In this document: piece after piece, positions 34,214 through 42,474 of the stretch
Layout of the letters: every line of letters starts with the position of its first letter
How positions within the stretch are numbered: the first letter of the stretch is position 1
From: Adhaeribacter terrigena
Lineage (GTDB): Bacteria > Bacteroidota > Bacteroidia > Cytophagales > Hymenobacteraceae
Length of the DNA stretch: 64,000 nt
Assembly (NCBI RefSeq): GCF_016623615.1
Contig: NZ_JAEHFX010000006.1
Coordinates: 208,748-272,747, forward strand
Direction of reading: 5' to 3'
Notes under the pieces: generated by a model
Database searches by the model: none
The model's input: only the letters and a program-made list of their open reading frames with translations
What the model was told of the DNA's origin: nothing
Program-made: the position numbers and the translations under genes

Positions 34214-34370
34214 GGTATACCCATGGTGATTGCACCTCTATACGTTTTTAGCTATATAAAATGTTTGCTTCCGGAAAAAAATCCTGCTGGTTCCAATATC
34301 CGTAAGGGGTGATTTCCGGGGCCGGGCAATAAACTTGCAGCTAAGCCTGTTTTCCCTGAGAATTAAGTTT

Positions 34371-34378
34371 TACTTTTG
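34371..34378 (+). promoter_or_regulatory. candidate -7 box for FAH-family gene
   Basis: TACTTTTG, 20 bases before the ATG. Confidence 0.5.
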
Positions 34379-34397
34379 AAGGAAGAAATTCCCTGCT

Positions 34398-35009
34398 ATG
34401 AAAATACTTTGCATTGGCCGTAATTACGCCGACCATATTGCCGAACTGAAAAACGAAATTCCGGACGAACCGGTAATTTTCACCAAGCCAGATACCGCTC
34501 TATTGCGCCAGAATTCACCTTTTTACTTCCCCGATTTCTCCAGCGACATTCACCACGAAATTGAACTGATCTTAAGAATAAGCAAGGAAGGCAAGAATAT
34601 TCAGGCAAAATTTGCGCAGAATTATTACGACGGTATTGGCCTGGGCGTAGATTTTACTGCCCGCGACCTGCAGGCCAAAGCCAAAGCCAAAGGTTTGCCC
34701 TGGACCCTGGCCAAAGAATTTAACGGCTCCGCCCCGGTTTCGGAATTTAAACCAATTGCCGATTTCCCGGATCAGAACAACATCAATTTCAGCTTACAGG
34801 TAAACGGCCAGGTGCGGCAGCAAGGTAATTCTGAACTCATGATGCATAAGTTTGCTGATATTATTGCTTTCATTTCCAGATACATTACCCTGAAAAAAGG
34901 CGACATTATTTTTACAGGTACCCCTGCCGGCGTTGGCCCGGTTCAGATCAGCGACCGCCTGGAAGGCTTTATAGAAAACGAGAAAATGCTCGATTTTGAA
35001 GTAAAATAA
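34398..35009 (+). CDS. fumarylacetoacetate hydrolase-family protein
   Basis: 203 residues, the single-domain YcgM/FAHD1-like form. ILCIGRNYADHIAEL opens the fold. The metal site Glu-x-Glu...Asp is in IHHEIELILRI and GIGLGVDFTARDLQ, and IIFTGTPAGVGPVQ is the C-terminal signature. Homologues decarboxylate oxaloacetate or hydrolyse acylpyruvates; the substrate cannot be told here. Too short for a true fumarylacetoacetase (about 420), so a link to the hppD pathway is not supported. Confidence 0.92.
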   Translation: MKILCIGRNYADHIAELKNEIPDEPVIFTKPDTALLRQNSPFYFPDFSSDIHHEIELILRISKEGKNIQAKFAQNYYDGIGLGVDFTARDLQAKAKAKGLPWTLAKEFNGSAPVSEFKPIADFPDQNNINFSLQVNGQVRQQGNSELMMHKFADIIAFISRYITLKKGDIIFTGTPAGVGPVQISDRLEGFIENEKMLDFEVK

Positions 35010-35120
35010 TGTGCTAATGTGGCAATGTGCTAATGTGTTAGTGAATTAATAATTTTAACCCATTTACACATTAGCGCATTTAAATTAGCACATTAACACA
35101 TTTTCACATTTACATATTAA
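35007..35120. repeat. inverted array of CACATTAG-type repeats
   Basis: First arm: 3-4 copies of AATGTGCTAATGTG directly after the FAH stop. Second arm: 5-6 opposed copies (CACATTAGCGCATT, TTAGCACATTAACACATT) ending just before the M23 start. The arms can pair over about 15 bases at a time. Confidence 0.75.
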
Positions 35121-35127
35121 ATTAGTT

Positions 35128-37026
35128 TTGAAGTTCAGATTTTTTGCAGCGAGTTTTTTAGCGTTTTTTAGTACCGTTTTTGCAGTGCTGGCCCAGATGC
35201 CGGCCGATGTGCCTTTAGATTATTTTATGTTCCCGATAAAACCGGGCCAGCAGAATTTCCTTTCTGGCAGCATGGGCGAGATCCGGCCAAGCCACTTTCA
35301 TGGCGGCATCGATATTAAAACGGGCGGCGTAACGGGCTGGCCGGTGTATGCGGCCGCCGACGGGTACGTATCGCGGTACAAACAATCGAGCTACGGTTAC
35401 GGCAACGTTGTTTATTTAACCCACCCCAATGGGCTGGTAACGGTTTATGCCCATTTAGAGCGTTTTGCCGAGCCGATAGCCGCTTTTATGCTGCGCAAGC
35501 AATACGAAAACCAGGCCTTTGAACTGGAACTAAAGCCGGAAAAAGATATTTTCAAGTTCAAAAAAGGCGATATTATTGGCTATGGCGGAAATACGGGCGG
35601 TTCTGGCGGCCCACATCTGCACTTCGAGATCCGCGATAAAGATGATGTACAGTACAACGTGCTGCGTTTCAGGTTTCCGGAAATAGTGGACAATATTCCA
35701 CCTACTTTAAATACCATCGCGCTTAAAACACTATCTATCGATGGCCGGGTAAACAACCAATTTGACCGTTTTGAATTTACGCCCGTGAAAAGCGGCACTT
35801 TTTACACCTTAAAAGATAGCGTTTTTGCCCACGGCTTGATTGGCCTGGAAATGATGGCTTTCGACCGGCTGAATAATGCCGAAAACAAGAACGGCGTACA
35901 GAAAGTGGATCTGACAGTGAACGGCAAAGTGGTTTACAGCCATTACATAGACGCCATTCCGCACGAAAAAAGCCGCCAGGTTTCCTGCCATATTAATTAC
36001 GAGGTACTGAAACGCTATGGAAAAAGCTTCGAAAAGTGCTATGTAGACGATGGCAACGGCTTACCGATCTACGCGCAAACCTACCAGAAAGGCAAATTCT
36101 TCATTAAACCGAACTCTAAAAATGAGGTGGTGCTCACGCTGAAAGATGCTTATCAAAACACTACCACGTTCCGTTTTACGATCTACGGCCGGAAACCGGT
36201 TTTTGAAGGCACGGCCAAAAAACCCAAAAAACCGCAACTCGATTACGAAATCAGCGAAAATATTCTGAAAGTTACCGCCAACGATACGGCCAGCCAGGTT
36301 CGCAACGTAGAACTTTATATTGGCCGCTTAAAATACAACCTCCTGCCAAGTTATGCTACCGAAAACGGTTCGGTGCACCTTTATGACCTGCGCGGCGGCA
36401 TTCCGGATTCCATAACTTTCTGCGGCATTTCCCGGAAACCCGGCATCCGCCAGATCGTACCCTCGGGCCAGGAACTGAATTATACCGACAATAACGTGAG
36501 CGTGGTTTTCCAGCCAAATTCGCTTTACGATACGCTGTACTTGAAAACGGCTGTCGACAAAGAGTTCTTTACCGTAAACGATATGTTCACGCCACTTTAC
36601 GGCCCTATTAAACTGACTTTAAAACCGCAAACCTTGCCAGCCGGCGATCTGAGTAAAGCCGCAGTTTATTTTGCGGGCTGGGGCAAAAGCCGCAATTTTG
36701 AAGGCGGCAAATGGGAAAATGGCGCGATCACGACTTACACCAAAAACTTGGGCAAATTCCGGATATTAACCGATACCACCGCCCCGACCGTGAAATTGCT
36801 GATGAAAAACAAAGACGTAATTTCTTTCCGGGTACGCGACGACCTTTCAGGACTGGCTTCATATAAGCTGGAAATAGACGGCAAATTCGTTTTGCTCAAG
36901 TTCGAACATAAAAAAGCGCTGATGTGGTCCGAAAAACTGGATAAAAAAGTACCTTTGTCGGGCGAAGTGGTTTTGCGGGTGAAAGACAACGCCGGAAACG
37001 AAACGGTTTATAAAACCAAAATATAG
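35128..37026 (+). CDS. secreted M23 (LytM) peptidase
   Basis: 632 residues. The TTG start is chosen because it gives a complete signal peptide (MKFRFFAASFLAFFSTVFAVLAQ, cleavage after LAQ) and no ATG lies nearby. The LytM domain covers about 45-190: H58-x3-D62 (HFHGGIDIKTG) and H163-L-H165 are the zinc and catalytic residues, so it should be active on peptidoglycan peptides. Residues 200-632 are beta-rich with no domain I recognise; the last part (about 570-630) looks like an immunoglobulin-type fold (DLSGLASYKLEIDGK, VVLRVKDNAGNET). Codons 8-18 overlap a dispersed repeat. Confidence 0.92.
   Translation: MKFRFFAASFLAFFSTVFAVLAQMPADVPLDYFMFPIKPGQQNFLSGSMGEIRPSHFHGGIDIKTGGVTGWPVYAAADGYVSRYKQSSYGYGNVVYLTHPNGLVTVYAHLERFAEPIAAFMLRKQYENQAFELELKPEKDIFKFKKGDIIGYGGNTGGSGGPHLHFEIRDKDDVQYNVLRFRFPEIVDNIPPTLNTIALKTLSIDGRVNNQFDRFEFTPVKSGTFYTLKDSVFAHGLIGLEMMAFDRLNNAENKNGVQKVDLTVNGKVVYSHYIDAIPHEKSRQVSCHINYEVLKRYGKSFEKCYVDDGNGLPIYAQTYQKGKFFIKPNSKNEVVLTLKDAYQNTTTFRFTIYGRKPVFEGTAKKPKKPQLDYEISENILKVTANDTASQVRNVELYIGRLKYNLLPSYATENGSVHLYDLRGGIPDSITFCGISRKPGIRQIVPSGQELNYTDNNVSVVFQPNSLYDTLYLKTAVDKEFFTVNDMFTPLYGPIKLTLKPQTLPAGDLSKAAVYFAGWGKSRNFEGGKWENGAITTYTKNLGKFRILTDTTAPTVKLLMKNKDVISFRVRDDLSGLASYKLEIDGKFVLLKFEHKKALMWSEKLDKKVPLSGEVVLRVKDNAGNETVYKTKI
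35151..35183 (-). repeat. CGSTAT dispersed repeat inside M23 signal-peptide codons
   Basis: GAGTTTTTTAGCGTTTTTTA then GTACCGTTTTTGC, close to the intergenic copy at 22615; encodes SFLAFFSTVFA in frame. Confidence 0.55.
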
Positions 37027-37092
37027 TGGATTTGAAAATTTGGAGATTTGAAATTCGAAGATGATTTTCAGGATTTTCTAAAACAAATAAAA

Positions 37093-37545
37093 ATGAGCTT
37101 ACAAGTTGGCGATATCGCACCTGATTTTGAAGTGAAGAACCAGCACGGCGAGTTACTAAAGCTTTCCGGTTTCCGGGGCAAAAAAGTGGTGCTTTACTTT
37201 TACCCGAAAGACGATACGCCCGGCTGCACCGCCCAGGCCTGCAGCCTTCGCGACAATTACGATGCACTTTTAAAACAAGGCTACGTGGTTGTAGGCGTAA
37301 GTGTAGACAACGAAAAAAAGCACCAGAAATTTATAGATAAATACGAACTACCTTTCCCGCTCCTGGCTGATACAGAGCACGAAATAGTGGAAAAATACGG
37401 CGTGTGGCAGGAAAAAAGCATGTATGGCCGCAAATACATGGGCACTATGCGATACACTTTTGTGATTGATGAGGAAGGAAAAATTGAAGACATCATCACC
37501 AAAGTGGATACAAAAAACCACGCGGCGCAAATTCTGAAAAGCTAA
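37093..37545 (+). CDS. bcp: thioredoxin-dependent thiol peroxidase (Bcp/PrxQ)
   Basis: 150 residues from ATG 37093; an in-frame ATG at 37048 would add 15 atypical residues. Peroxidatic Cys45 and resolving Cys50 are in PKDDTPGCTAQAC, the alpha2-type PrxQ arrangement. YRYTFVIDEEGKI-type strand (MRYTFVIDEEGKIEDI) follows. Reduces hydroperoxides with thioredoxin in the cytoplasm. It lies 66 bases after the M23 gene and is followed by a terminator. Confidence 0.95.
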   Translation: MSLQVGDIAPDFEVKNQHGELLKLSGFRGKKVVLYFYPKDDTPGCTAQACSLRDNYDALLKQGYVVVGVSVDNEKKHQKFIDKYELPFPLLADTEHEIVEKYGVWQEKSMYGRKYMGTMRYTFVIDEEGKIEDIITKVDTKNHAAQILKS

Positions 37546-37547
37546 CT

Positions 37548-37584
37548 AAAAGTTGAACTGTGAAAATCGCGGTTCAACTTTTTG
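37548..37584 (+). terminator. intrinsic terminator after bcp
   Basis: AAAAGTTGAAC and GTTCAACTTTT with a 13-base loop and T-rich tail. Confidence 0.85.
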
Positions 37585-37671
37585 GCTTTATAGGTTTGAT
37601 GGTAGAAGGATAAAGGAAGAAAGTAGAAGGAGTTTTTTTGGGGAAAAGGATAGGGTTTTTGAACGAGCTGA

Positions 37672-38091
37672 ATGGATATAAAAAAATGGTTTAAGGGGAA
37701 ATATTTATTTTTTACAATTCCTACGATAATTTGGGTGGGCGGAGTGATCGTATTAAGCATATTCAAAATTGATATAGGAAACACTGAGAGCCGGATTAAT
37801 AAAAAGAATTGCGAAGACGAAAAAAAATTAAAAGCAGAACGCATTCAGGGAGTAGTTACAAGTAAATTCGCTGATGAAAGAGGAGTGAAGTTTTTCAAGT
37901 ATGTAAGTGGCTCTGATACCTTGATCAGCCAGTGGGCACTTTTAAACCCTAAGACTTACAATTTCCTTCAGGTTGGTGATTCCATTCTAAAAGAAAATGG
38001 CAGCCTGGAGTTTAAAATAAACAGAACAGCTCTAAACACTACTTTTATCTACTATATTGATTGGGATTGCAATGAAGCACTTTTAAAATAA
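37672..38091 (+). CDS. single-span membrane protein, unknown
   Basis: 139 residues. One N-terminal membrane span at about residues 11-31 (YLFFTIPTIIWVGGVIVLSIF) after a basic MDIKKWFKGK, so type II orientation with an extracytoplasmic domain of about 105 residues is likely. That domain has a charged helix (KNCEDEKKLKAERIQ) and beta-like strands with two Cys (positions about 46 and 134). The codon use is more AT-rich than its neighbours, with more ATA and AGA. No family recognised. A dispersed repeat begins 4 bases after the stop. Confidence 0.7.
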   Translation: MDIKKWFKGKYLFFTIPTIIWVGGVIVLSIFKIDIGNTESRINKKNCEDEKKLKAERIQGVVTSKFADERGVKFFKYVSGSDTLISQWALLNPKTYNFLQVGDSILKENGSLEFKINRTALNTTFIYYIDWDCNEALLK

Positions 38092-38094
38092 ACC

Positions 38095-38127
38095 CTGACT
38101 TTTTAACCAAAAAACAATACCGTTTTC
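38095..38127 (-). repeat. CGSTAT dispersed repeat
   Basis: CTGACTTTTTAACCAAAAAA then CAATACCGTTTTC. Confidence 0.85.
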
Positions 38128-38143
38128 AACTGTTATACATTGA

Positions 38144-38187
38144 AGTAAAATTAATCATTAGTCATTATACATTAATCATTACAAATA
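38144..38187 (+). repeat. G-poor leader array before transketolase N-terminal subunit
   Basis: ATTAATCATTAGTCATTATA-type repeats of about 10 bases ending at the start codon; G appears once. Confidence 0.6.
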
Positions 38188-38188
38188 A

Positions 38189-39043
38189 ATGAACCCTTTT
38201 AACAAAAACGTTGACGAACTGAACCAGATGGCATCGCAGGTGCGCCGCGACATTCTGCGCATGGTGCACGCCGTAAATTCCGGTCACCCGGGCGGCTCTT
38301 TGGGCTGTACTGAATTCCTGGTTTCCCTTTACTTTAAGGTAATGGATCACAACCCGAATTTCAACATGGATGGCACCGGCGAAGACCTGTTTTTCCTTTC
38401 GAACGGCCACATTTCCCCGGTTTGGTACAGCGTTTTGGCCCGTTCTAGTTACTTCGATGTAAAAGAACTTGCAACGTTCCGTAAACTGAACTCCCGCTTA
38501 CAGGGCCACCCGGCCACGCACGAGCATCTACCGGGCATCCGCATTGCTTCGGGTTCTTTGGGCCAGGGCTTATCGGCGGCTACCGGCGCAGCGCAGGCTA
38601 AAAAACTGAATGGCGACGACAAACTGGTTTACGTGCTCATGGGCGACGGCGAACTGGAAGAAGGCCAGGTTTGGGAAGCGGCCATGTATGCTCACCACCA
38701 CAAAGTAGATAATCTTATTGCTACTGTAGACGTGAACGGTCAGCAGATCGATGGCCCGACCGATGCGGTTATGAGCTTAGGCAACCTGCGCGCCAAATGG
38801 GAAGCTTTCGGTTGGAAAGTGCTGGAAACGCAGGGCAATAATTTCAACGAATTGCTGCCAACGCTGGAAGAAGCTAAAAGCTTAACCGGTCAGGGCCAGC
38901 CGATCATGATCCTGATGAACACTGAAATGGGTTACGGCATCGACTTCATGATGGGTTCGCACAAGTGGCATGGTATTGCGCCGAACGATGCGCAGCTGCA
39001 GCAGGCGTTATTACAGGCAGCTGAAACAGCCGGAGATTATTAA
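38189..39043 (+). CDS. transketolase, N-terminal (TPP-binding) subunit
   Basis: 284 residues, matching the first domain of transketolase. NSGHPGGSLGCTEFLVSLYF, FFLSNGHISPVWYSVLA, GSLGQGLSAATGAA and the TPP/Mg motif MGDGELEEGQVWEA...DVNGQQIDG are present. It stops before the pyrimidine-binding domain, which is encoded at 40826-41782, so the enzyme is a two-subunit transketolase of the pentose-phosphate pathway. Unlike the usual arrangement, where the halves are adjacent or overlapping, another gene and a repeat lie between them. Confidence 0.95.
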   Translation: MNPFNKNVDELNQMASQVRRDILRMVHAVNSGHPGGSLGCTEFLVSLYFKVMDHNPNFNMDGTGEDLFFLSNGHISPVWYSVLARSSYFDVKELATFRKLNSRLQGHPATHEHLPGIRIASGSLGQGLSAATGAAQAKKLNGDDKLVYVLMGDGELEEGQVWEAAMYAHHHKVDNLIATVDVNGQQIDGPTDAVMSLGNLRAKWEAFGWKVLETQGNNFNELLPTLEEAKSLTGQGQPIMILMNTEMGYGIDFMMGSHKWHGIAPNDAQLQQALLQAAETAGDY

Positions 39044-39063
39044 TTTCCGAACCCTGGCGGGCT

Positions 39064-39096
39064 GAAAACGGTATGATTTTGGGGCTTAAAACTATG
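39064..39096 (+). repeat. CGSTAT dispersed repeat within the transketolase locus
   Basis: Core AAAACGGTATGATTTT then GGGGCTTAAAACTATG; 20 bases before the VWA ATG. Confidence 0.85.
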
Positions 39097-39115
39097 CCTC
39101 AAAAATATTCAGGTT

Positions 39116-40501
39116 ATGCAAAATTTCTTCCGGTTATTCATTTTTCTGTTTTTGCTAAGTTTCGCGGCGCAGGCTCAAAAAGCCCCTACCCCGAAACCGA
39201 AGAAGACACGCATTTTATTTCTGCTCGACGGTTCGGGCAGTATGAATGCGAAATGGGAAAACAGCGTTAGGATGACAGTGGCCAAGCAATTGCTTACCGA
39301 AATGGTCGACTCTTTGAAAATGCACAAAAACCTGGAAATGGCCTTGCGCGTGTACGGTCACCAATTCCCGAACAAGGAAAATAACTGCACCGACAGCAAA
39401 CTGGAAGTGCCTTTTTCGCCGGGAAATTCGGATCAAATCAAGAAACGCATCAAAGCCATCACGCCGAAAGGAAATACGCCGATCACGTATTCACTGGAGC
39501 AAAGCGCGAAAGATTTTCCAGCCGAACCAAACACCCGGAACGTGATCATTATTATTACCGACGGGCTGGAAAGTTGTAAAGGCGATCCGTGTAAAGCTTC
39601 ATTGGCCTTGCAGAAAAAGCGGATCTTTTTGCGGCCTTTCGTAATTGGCATCGGGGCAACGGAAGAATTCCAGAAGCAGTTCGAGTGCGTGGGCCAGTAT
39701 TACAACGCGGCCGACATTAAAACCTTCGAAAATGTACTGGATGACGTGGTAACCACCGCTTTGAGCACCACCACGGTTAGCGTAGAATTAAAGGACGAAC
39801 AAGGCAAACCGGTAGAAACCAACGTGAATATGACCTTCATAAACACCGTTACCGGCGAACCCGAATACAACTACGTGCACTACCTGGACGCCAACGGCAA
39901 AACCGATATCCTGGACATTGATGCGCTTTTGAACTACGACCTGGTGATCAACACAACCCCGCAGATTATAGAAAAAAACCTGAAGATAAAAGCGGGTAAG
40001 CACAACGTATTTTCGGTTACCGCGCCGCAGGGTTACCTGAATTTCCGACAGGAAGCGCCGCCGGCTTACGGTACGGTTACGGCCATTATCCGGAAGAACG
40101 GCTCGCCGCAAACCCTGGCCTGGACCACCTATGGCTCCACCCAGAAATTGCTGGCCGGGAAATACGACATCGAGCTGTTAACGCTGCCGCGCTATTATTT
40201 AAACGATGTAGTGGTAAAGCAAGGCGAAACTAAAATCGTAAGCTATCCGATGCCCGGTTTGTTGAATATTACGTCGGAACTGCAAGGCTACGGCAGCATT
40301 TATACGATTGATAGCGAAGGCAGTCAGAAATGGATCTATAACCTGCCGGAAAGCAACAGCAAAATTAACCTGCCGCTGCTGCCCGGAAAATACCGCCTGG
40401 TGTACCGCGCCAAAAGCGCCCGCGCCAGTAAATTCACAGAAACCAAAGACTTCACCATAACCAGCGGCAAAACCACTACCGTGAAGTTGTTCGGGCAATA
40501 A
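39116..40501 (+). CDS. secreted von Willebrand factor A protein
   Basis: 461 residues; signal peptide MQNFFRLFIFLFLLSFAAQAQ. VWA domain at about 30-215 with an intact MIDAS: DGSGSMN (metal-binding DxSxS), the Thr of GNTPITYSLE and the Asp of IITDGLESCKGD. Residues about 220-460 contain three short beta-sandwich/PEGA-like units (VSVELKDEQGKPVET..., GTVTAIIRKNGSPQTL..., LNITSELQGYGSIYTID...) with the G-K-Y-D/R-L pattern. Probably a periplasmic or surface metal-dependent binding protein. It is inserted between the transketolase halves on the same strand, which is unexpected for its function. Confidence 0.9.
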   Translation: MQNFFRLFIFLFLLSFAAQAQKAPTPKPKKTRILFLLDGSGSMNAKWENSVRMTVAKQLLTEMVDSLKMHKNLEMALRVYGHQFPNKENNCTDSKLEVPFSPGNSDQIKKRIKAITPKGNTPITYSLEQSAKDFPAEPNTRNVIIIITDGLESCKGDPCKASLALQKKRIFLRPFVIGIGATEEFQKQFECVGQYYNAADIKTFENVLDDVVTTALSTTTVSVELKDEQGKPVETNVNMTFINTVTGEPEYNYVHYLDANGKTDILDIDALLNYDLVINTTPQIIEKNLKIKAGKHNVFSVTAPQGYLNFRQEAPPAYGTVTAIIRKNGSPQTLAWTTYGSTQKLLAGKYDIELLTLPRYYLNDVVVKQGETKIVSYPMPGLLNITSELQGYGSIYTIDSEGSQKWIYNLPESNSKINLPLLPGKYRLVYRAKSARASKFTETKDFTITSGKTTTVKLFGQ

Positions 40502-40825
40502 TTTCTGGACACAGGATTTAAGACACAAGTAGCAGGACTTTCTTCCTGGATTTTAAATAAATTTAGAACTAAAAAATAAGATGCGGAAAGTGAAAGGTAA
40601 CTGATAAAAGTCCCACTTTGGGCGGGGTTTACGTTTTGTCATTTCGCCGCAAGGAGAAATCTCTTGAGGAAGGGAAAATGCCAGCTTAAATGGTAATACT
40701 AACCGGATGAGATCCCTCCGGTCGTCGGGATGACCGGATAACGTGAAAATTTTCTTCCCTCAAAAAAACTTAAAAGACAATCCTTTTTCACATTTCAGCA
40801 TCCTGAAAAACATTAAAACATAAAA
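40502..40825. other. intergenic region before transketolase C-terminal subunit
   Basis: Holds the palindromic element at 40638-40734. The remainder is AT-rich with no recognised signal. Confidence 0.6.
40638..40734. repeat. palindromic REP/MITE-like element
   Basis: Begins GTCATTTCG with GGAGAAATCTC and ends GAGATCCCTCC with CGGGATGAC, so the ends are imperfect inverted repeats of about 26 bases around a 40-base centre. Elements of this GTCATTTCG...GGATGAC type are, to my knowledge, scattered through many Bacteroidota genomes. No ORF inside. Confidence 0.75.
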
Positions 40826-41782
40826 ATGAAAGATTTTCCTTACACCGAATCGAAAGATACCCGTTCTGGTTTTGGCGCGGGCTTATTGGAACTGGGCCGT
40901 ACCAACCCGAACGTGGTTGGTTTGTGCGCTGACTTAACCGGCTCCCTGAAAATGGATGCGTTTCAGAAAGAGTTTCCGGAGCGTTTTTTCCAGGTAGGTA
41001 TTGCTGAGGCGAACATGATCGGCCTGGCGGCTGGTATGACCATTGGTGGTAAAATTCCGTTCACCGGTACGTTTGCCAACTTCTCTACGGGTCGGGTTTA
41101 TGACCAGATCCGCCAGAGCGTGGCTTATTCCGGCAAGAACGTAAAAATTTGCGCTTCGCACGCAGGCCTTACATTAGGCGAAGACGGCGCCACGCACCAG
41201 ATCCTGGAAGATGTGGGCATGATGAAAATGCTGCCGCACATGACCGTGATCAACCCTTGCGATTTCAACCAGACCAAAGCTGCGACCATAGCCATTGCCG
41301 AATACGAAGGCCCGGTTTATTTGCGTTTTGGTCGTCCGGTAGTACCTAACTTCACCCCTGCCAATCAGAAATTCGAGATCGGTAAAGCAGTGGTGCTGAA
41401 CGAAGGAAAAGACGTTTCGATCTTCGCTACGGGCCATTTGGTTTGGAAAGCGATCCTGGCTGGTAAACTCCTGGCCGAGCAGGGAATTGATGCGGAAATA
41501 ATAAATATCCACACCATTAAACCTTTAGACGAAGAAGCCATCTTAGCATCCGTAAGCAAAACGCGCTGCGTGGTTTCGGCGGAAGAGCACCAGCTGAACG
41601 GCGGCTTAGGCGACAGCATTGCGCAGCTTCTGGCCCGTAAAATGCCGCTTCCGCTGGAAATGGTTGGCGTAAACGACAGCTTCGGCGAAAGCGGTACGCC
41701 TGACCAGCTCATGGAAAAATACGGCCTGAACGAAAACGCTATCGTAGAAGCCGTAAAAACCGTAATGGCGCGTAAACAGTAA
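40826..41782 (+). CDS. transketolase, C-terminal (pyrimidine-binding) subunit
   Basis: 318 residues covering the second and third transketolase domains. The catalytic Glu lies in FFQVGIAEANMIGLAAGM, TFANFSTGRVYDQIRQSVAYSGKNVKICASHAGLTLGEDGATHQ is the pyrimidine-domain signature, and the C-terminal transketolase domain (about 185-315) has SAEEHQLNGGLG and FGESGTPDQLMEKYGL. Works with the subunit at 38189-39043. Followed by its own terminator. Confidence 0.95.
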   Translation: MKDFPYTESKDTRSGFGAGLLELGRTNPNVVGLCADLTGSLKMDAFQKEFPERFFQVGIAEANMIGLAAGMTIGGKIPFTGTFANFSTGRVYDQIRQSVAYSGKNVKICASHAGLTLGEDGATHQILEDVGMMKMLPHMTVINPCDFNQTKAATIAIAEYEGPVYLRFGRPVVPNFTPANQKFEIGKAVVLNEGKDVSIFATGHLVWKAILAGKLLAEQGIDAEIINIHTIKPLDEEAILASVSKTRCVVSAEEHQLNGGLGDSIAQLLARKMPLPLEMVGVNDSFGESGTPDQLMEKYGLNENAIVEAVKTVMARKQ

Positions 41783-41812
41783 TCTTTTTCAGAATCTAAT
41801 TCTGATTTTCAG

Positions 41813-41845
41813 AAGGCTGTTGCTTACGGGCAACAGCCTTTTTTA
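41813..41845 (+). terminator. intrinsic terminator after transketolase C-terminal subunit
   Basis: GGCTGTTGC and GCAACAGCC with a 6-base loop, then TTTTTTATT. Confidence 0.92.
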
Positions 41846-41849
41846 TTGG

Positions 41850-41881
41850 AAAACGGTATGGTTTTGTGACAAAAAACTAAC
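41850..41881 (+). repeat. CGSTAT dispersed repeat
   Basis: Core AAAACGGTATGGTTTT then GTGACAAAAAACTAAC, merging into a G-poor leader of CAACCAAC units that runs to the sigma-factor start. Confidence 0.85.
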
Positions 41882-41904
41882 AACCACCAACGAACAACCA
41901 AACT

Positions 41905-42444
41905 TTGGAAGACAAAGAGATACTTGAAAAATTTGCGAAAGAAGAAAGCCGTAATCTGGCTTTCAACCAGCTCGTGCGCAAGTATCAGCAGAAAGTTTAC
42001 TGGCACATCCGTAAAATGGTGATCGACCATGAAGATGCCGATGACCTGACGCAGGAAGTTTTTATAAAGGTCTGGAAGCATCTGGAAAATTTCCGGCAGG
42101 ATTCGCAGCTTTATACCTGGCTCTACCGCATTGCCACGAACGAATGCCTGAACTTCCTGAAAAGCAAAAAACGCAAATTCTTCCTTCCTATTAACGACGT
42201 AGCCGCCGAATTAACAGCCAAGATCGACCAGTCGGATCATATTTCCGGCGATGAAATTCAGCTTAAGTTGCAGAAAGCTTTGCTCAGACTTCCCGATAAG
42301 CAACGCCTGGTATTCAACATGAAATACTACGACGACCTGAAGTACGAAGAGATCTCGGAAATTCTGGGAACCAGCGTAGGCGCGCTAAAAGCTTCGTATC
42401 ACCTGGCAGTGAAAAAAATTGAAGATTACATTACCAAGGGTTAA
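41905..42444 (+). CDS. ECF-type RNA polymerase sigma factor
   Basis: 179 residues. Sigma-70 region 2 at about 20-90 (FNQLVRKYQQKVYWHIRKMVIDHEDADDLTQEVFIKVWKHLENF) and region 4 at about 120-175 (ALLRLPDKQRLVFNMKYYDDLKYEEISEILGTSVGALKASYHLAVKKIEDYI). Start is TTG: no ATG precedes the conserved region. The next two genes encode a one-span protein and a CpxP-like periplasmic protein, spaced 30 and 3 bases, which suggests an envelope-stress regulon with its own anti-sigma factor. Confidence 0.95.
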   Translation: MEDKEILEKFAKEESRNLAFNQLVRKYQQKVYWHIRKMVIDHEDADDLTQEVFIKVWKHLENFRQDSQLYTWLYRIATNECLNFLKSKKRKFFLPINDVAAELTAKIDQSDHISGDEIQLKLQKALLRLPDKQRLVFNMKYYDDLKYEEISEILGTSVGALKASYHLAVKKIEDYITKG

Positions 42445-42474
42445 ACCTTTGCTTTATTAACACCTCTAAGCAGT

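Noticed and set aside
34398..35009. Fumarylacetoacetase partner of HPPD
   Set aside because: Half the length of true fumarylacetoacetase and 12 kb from hppD; it belongs to the short FAH family.
35007..35120. CRISPR-like array
   Set aside because: Units are only 9-12 bases, degenerate, without unique spacers, in two opposed arms, and no cas gene is in the window.
38189..41782. Transketolase broken by insertion
   Set aside because: Both parts have proper starts, stops and complete domains; two-subunit transketolases are a known form.
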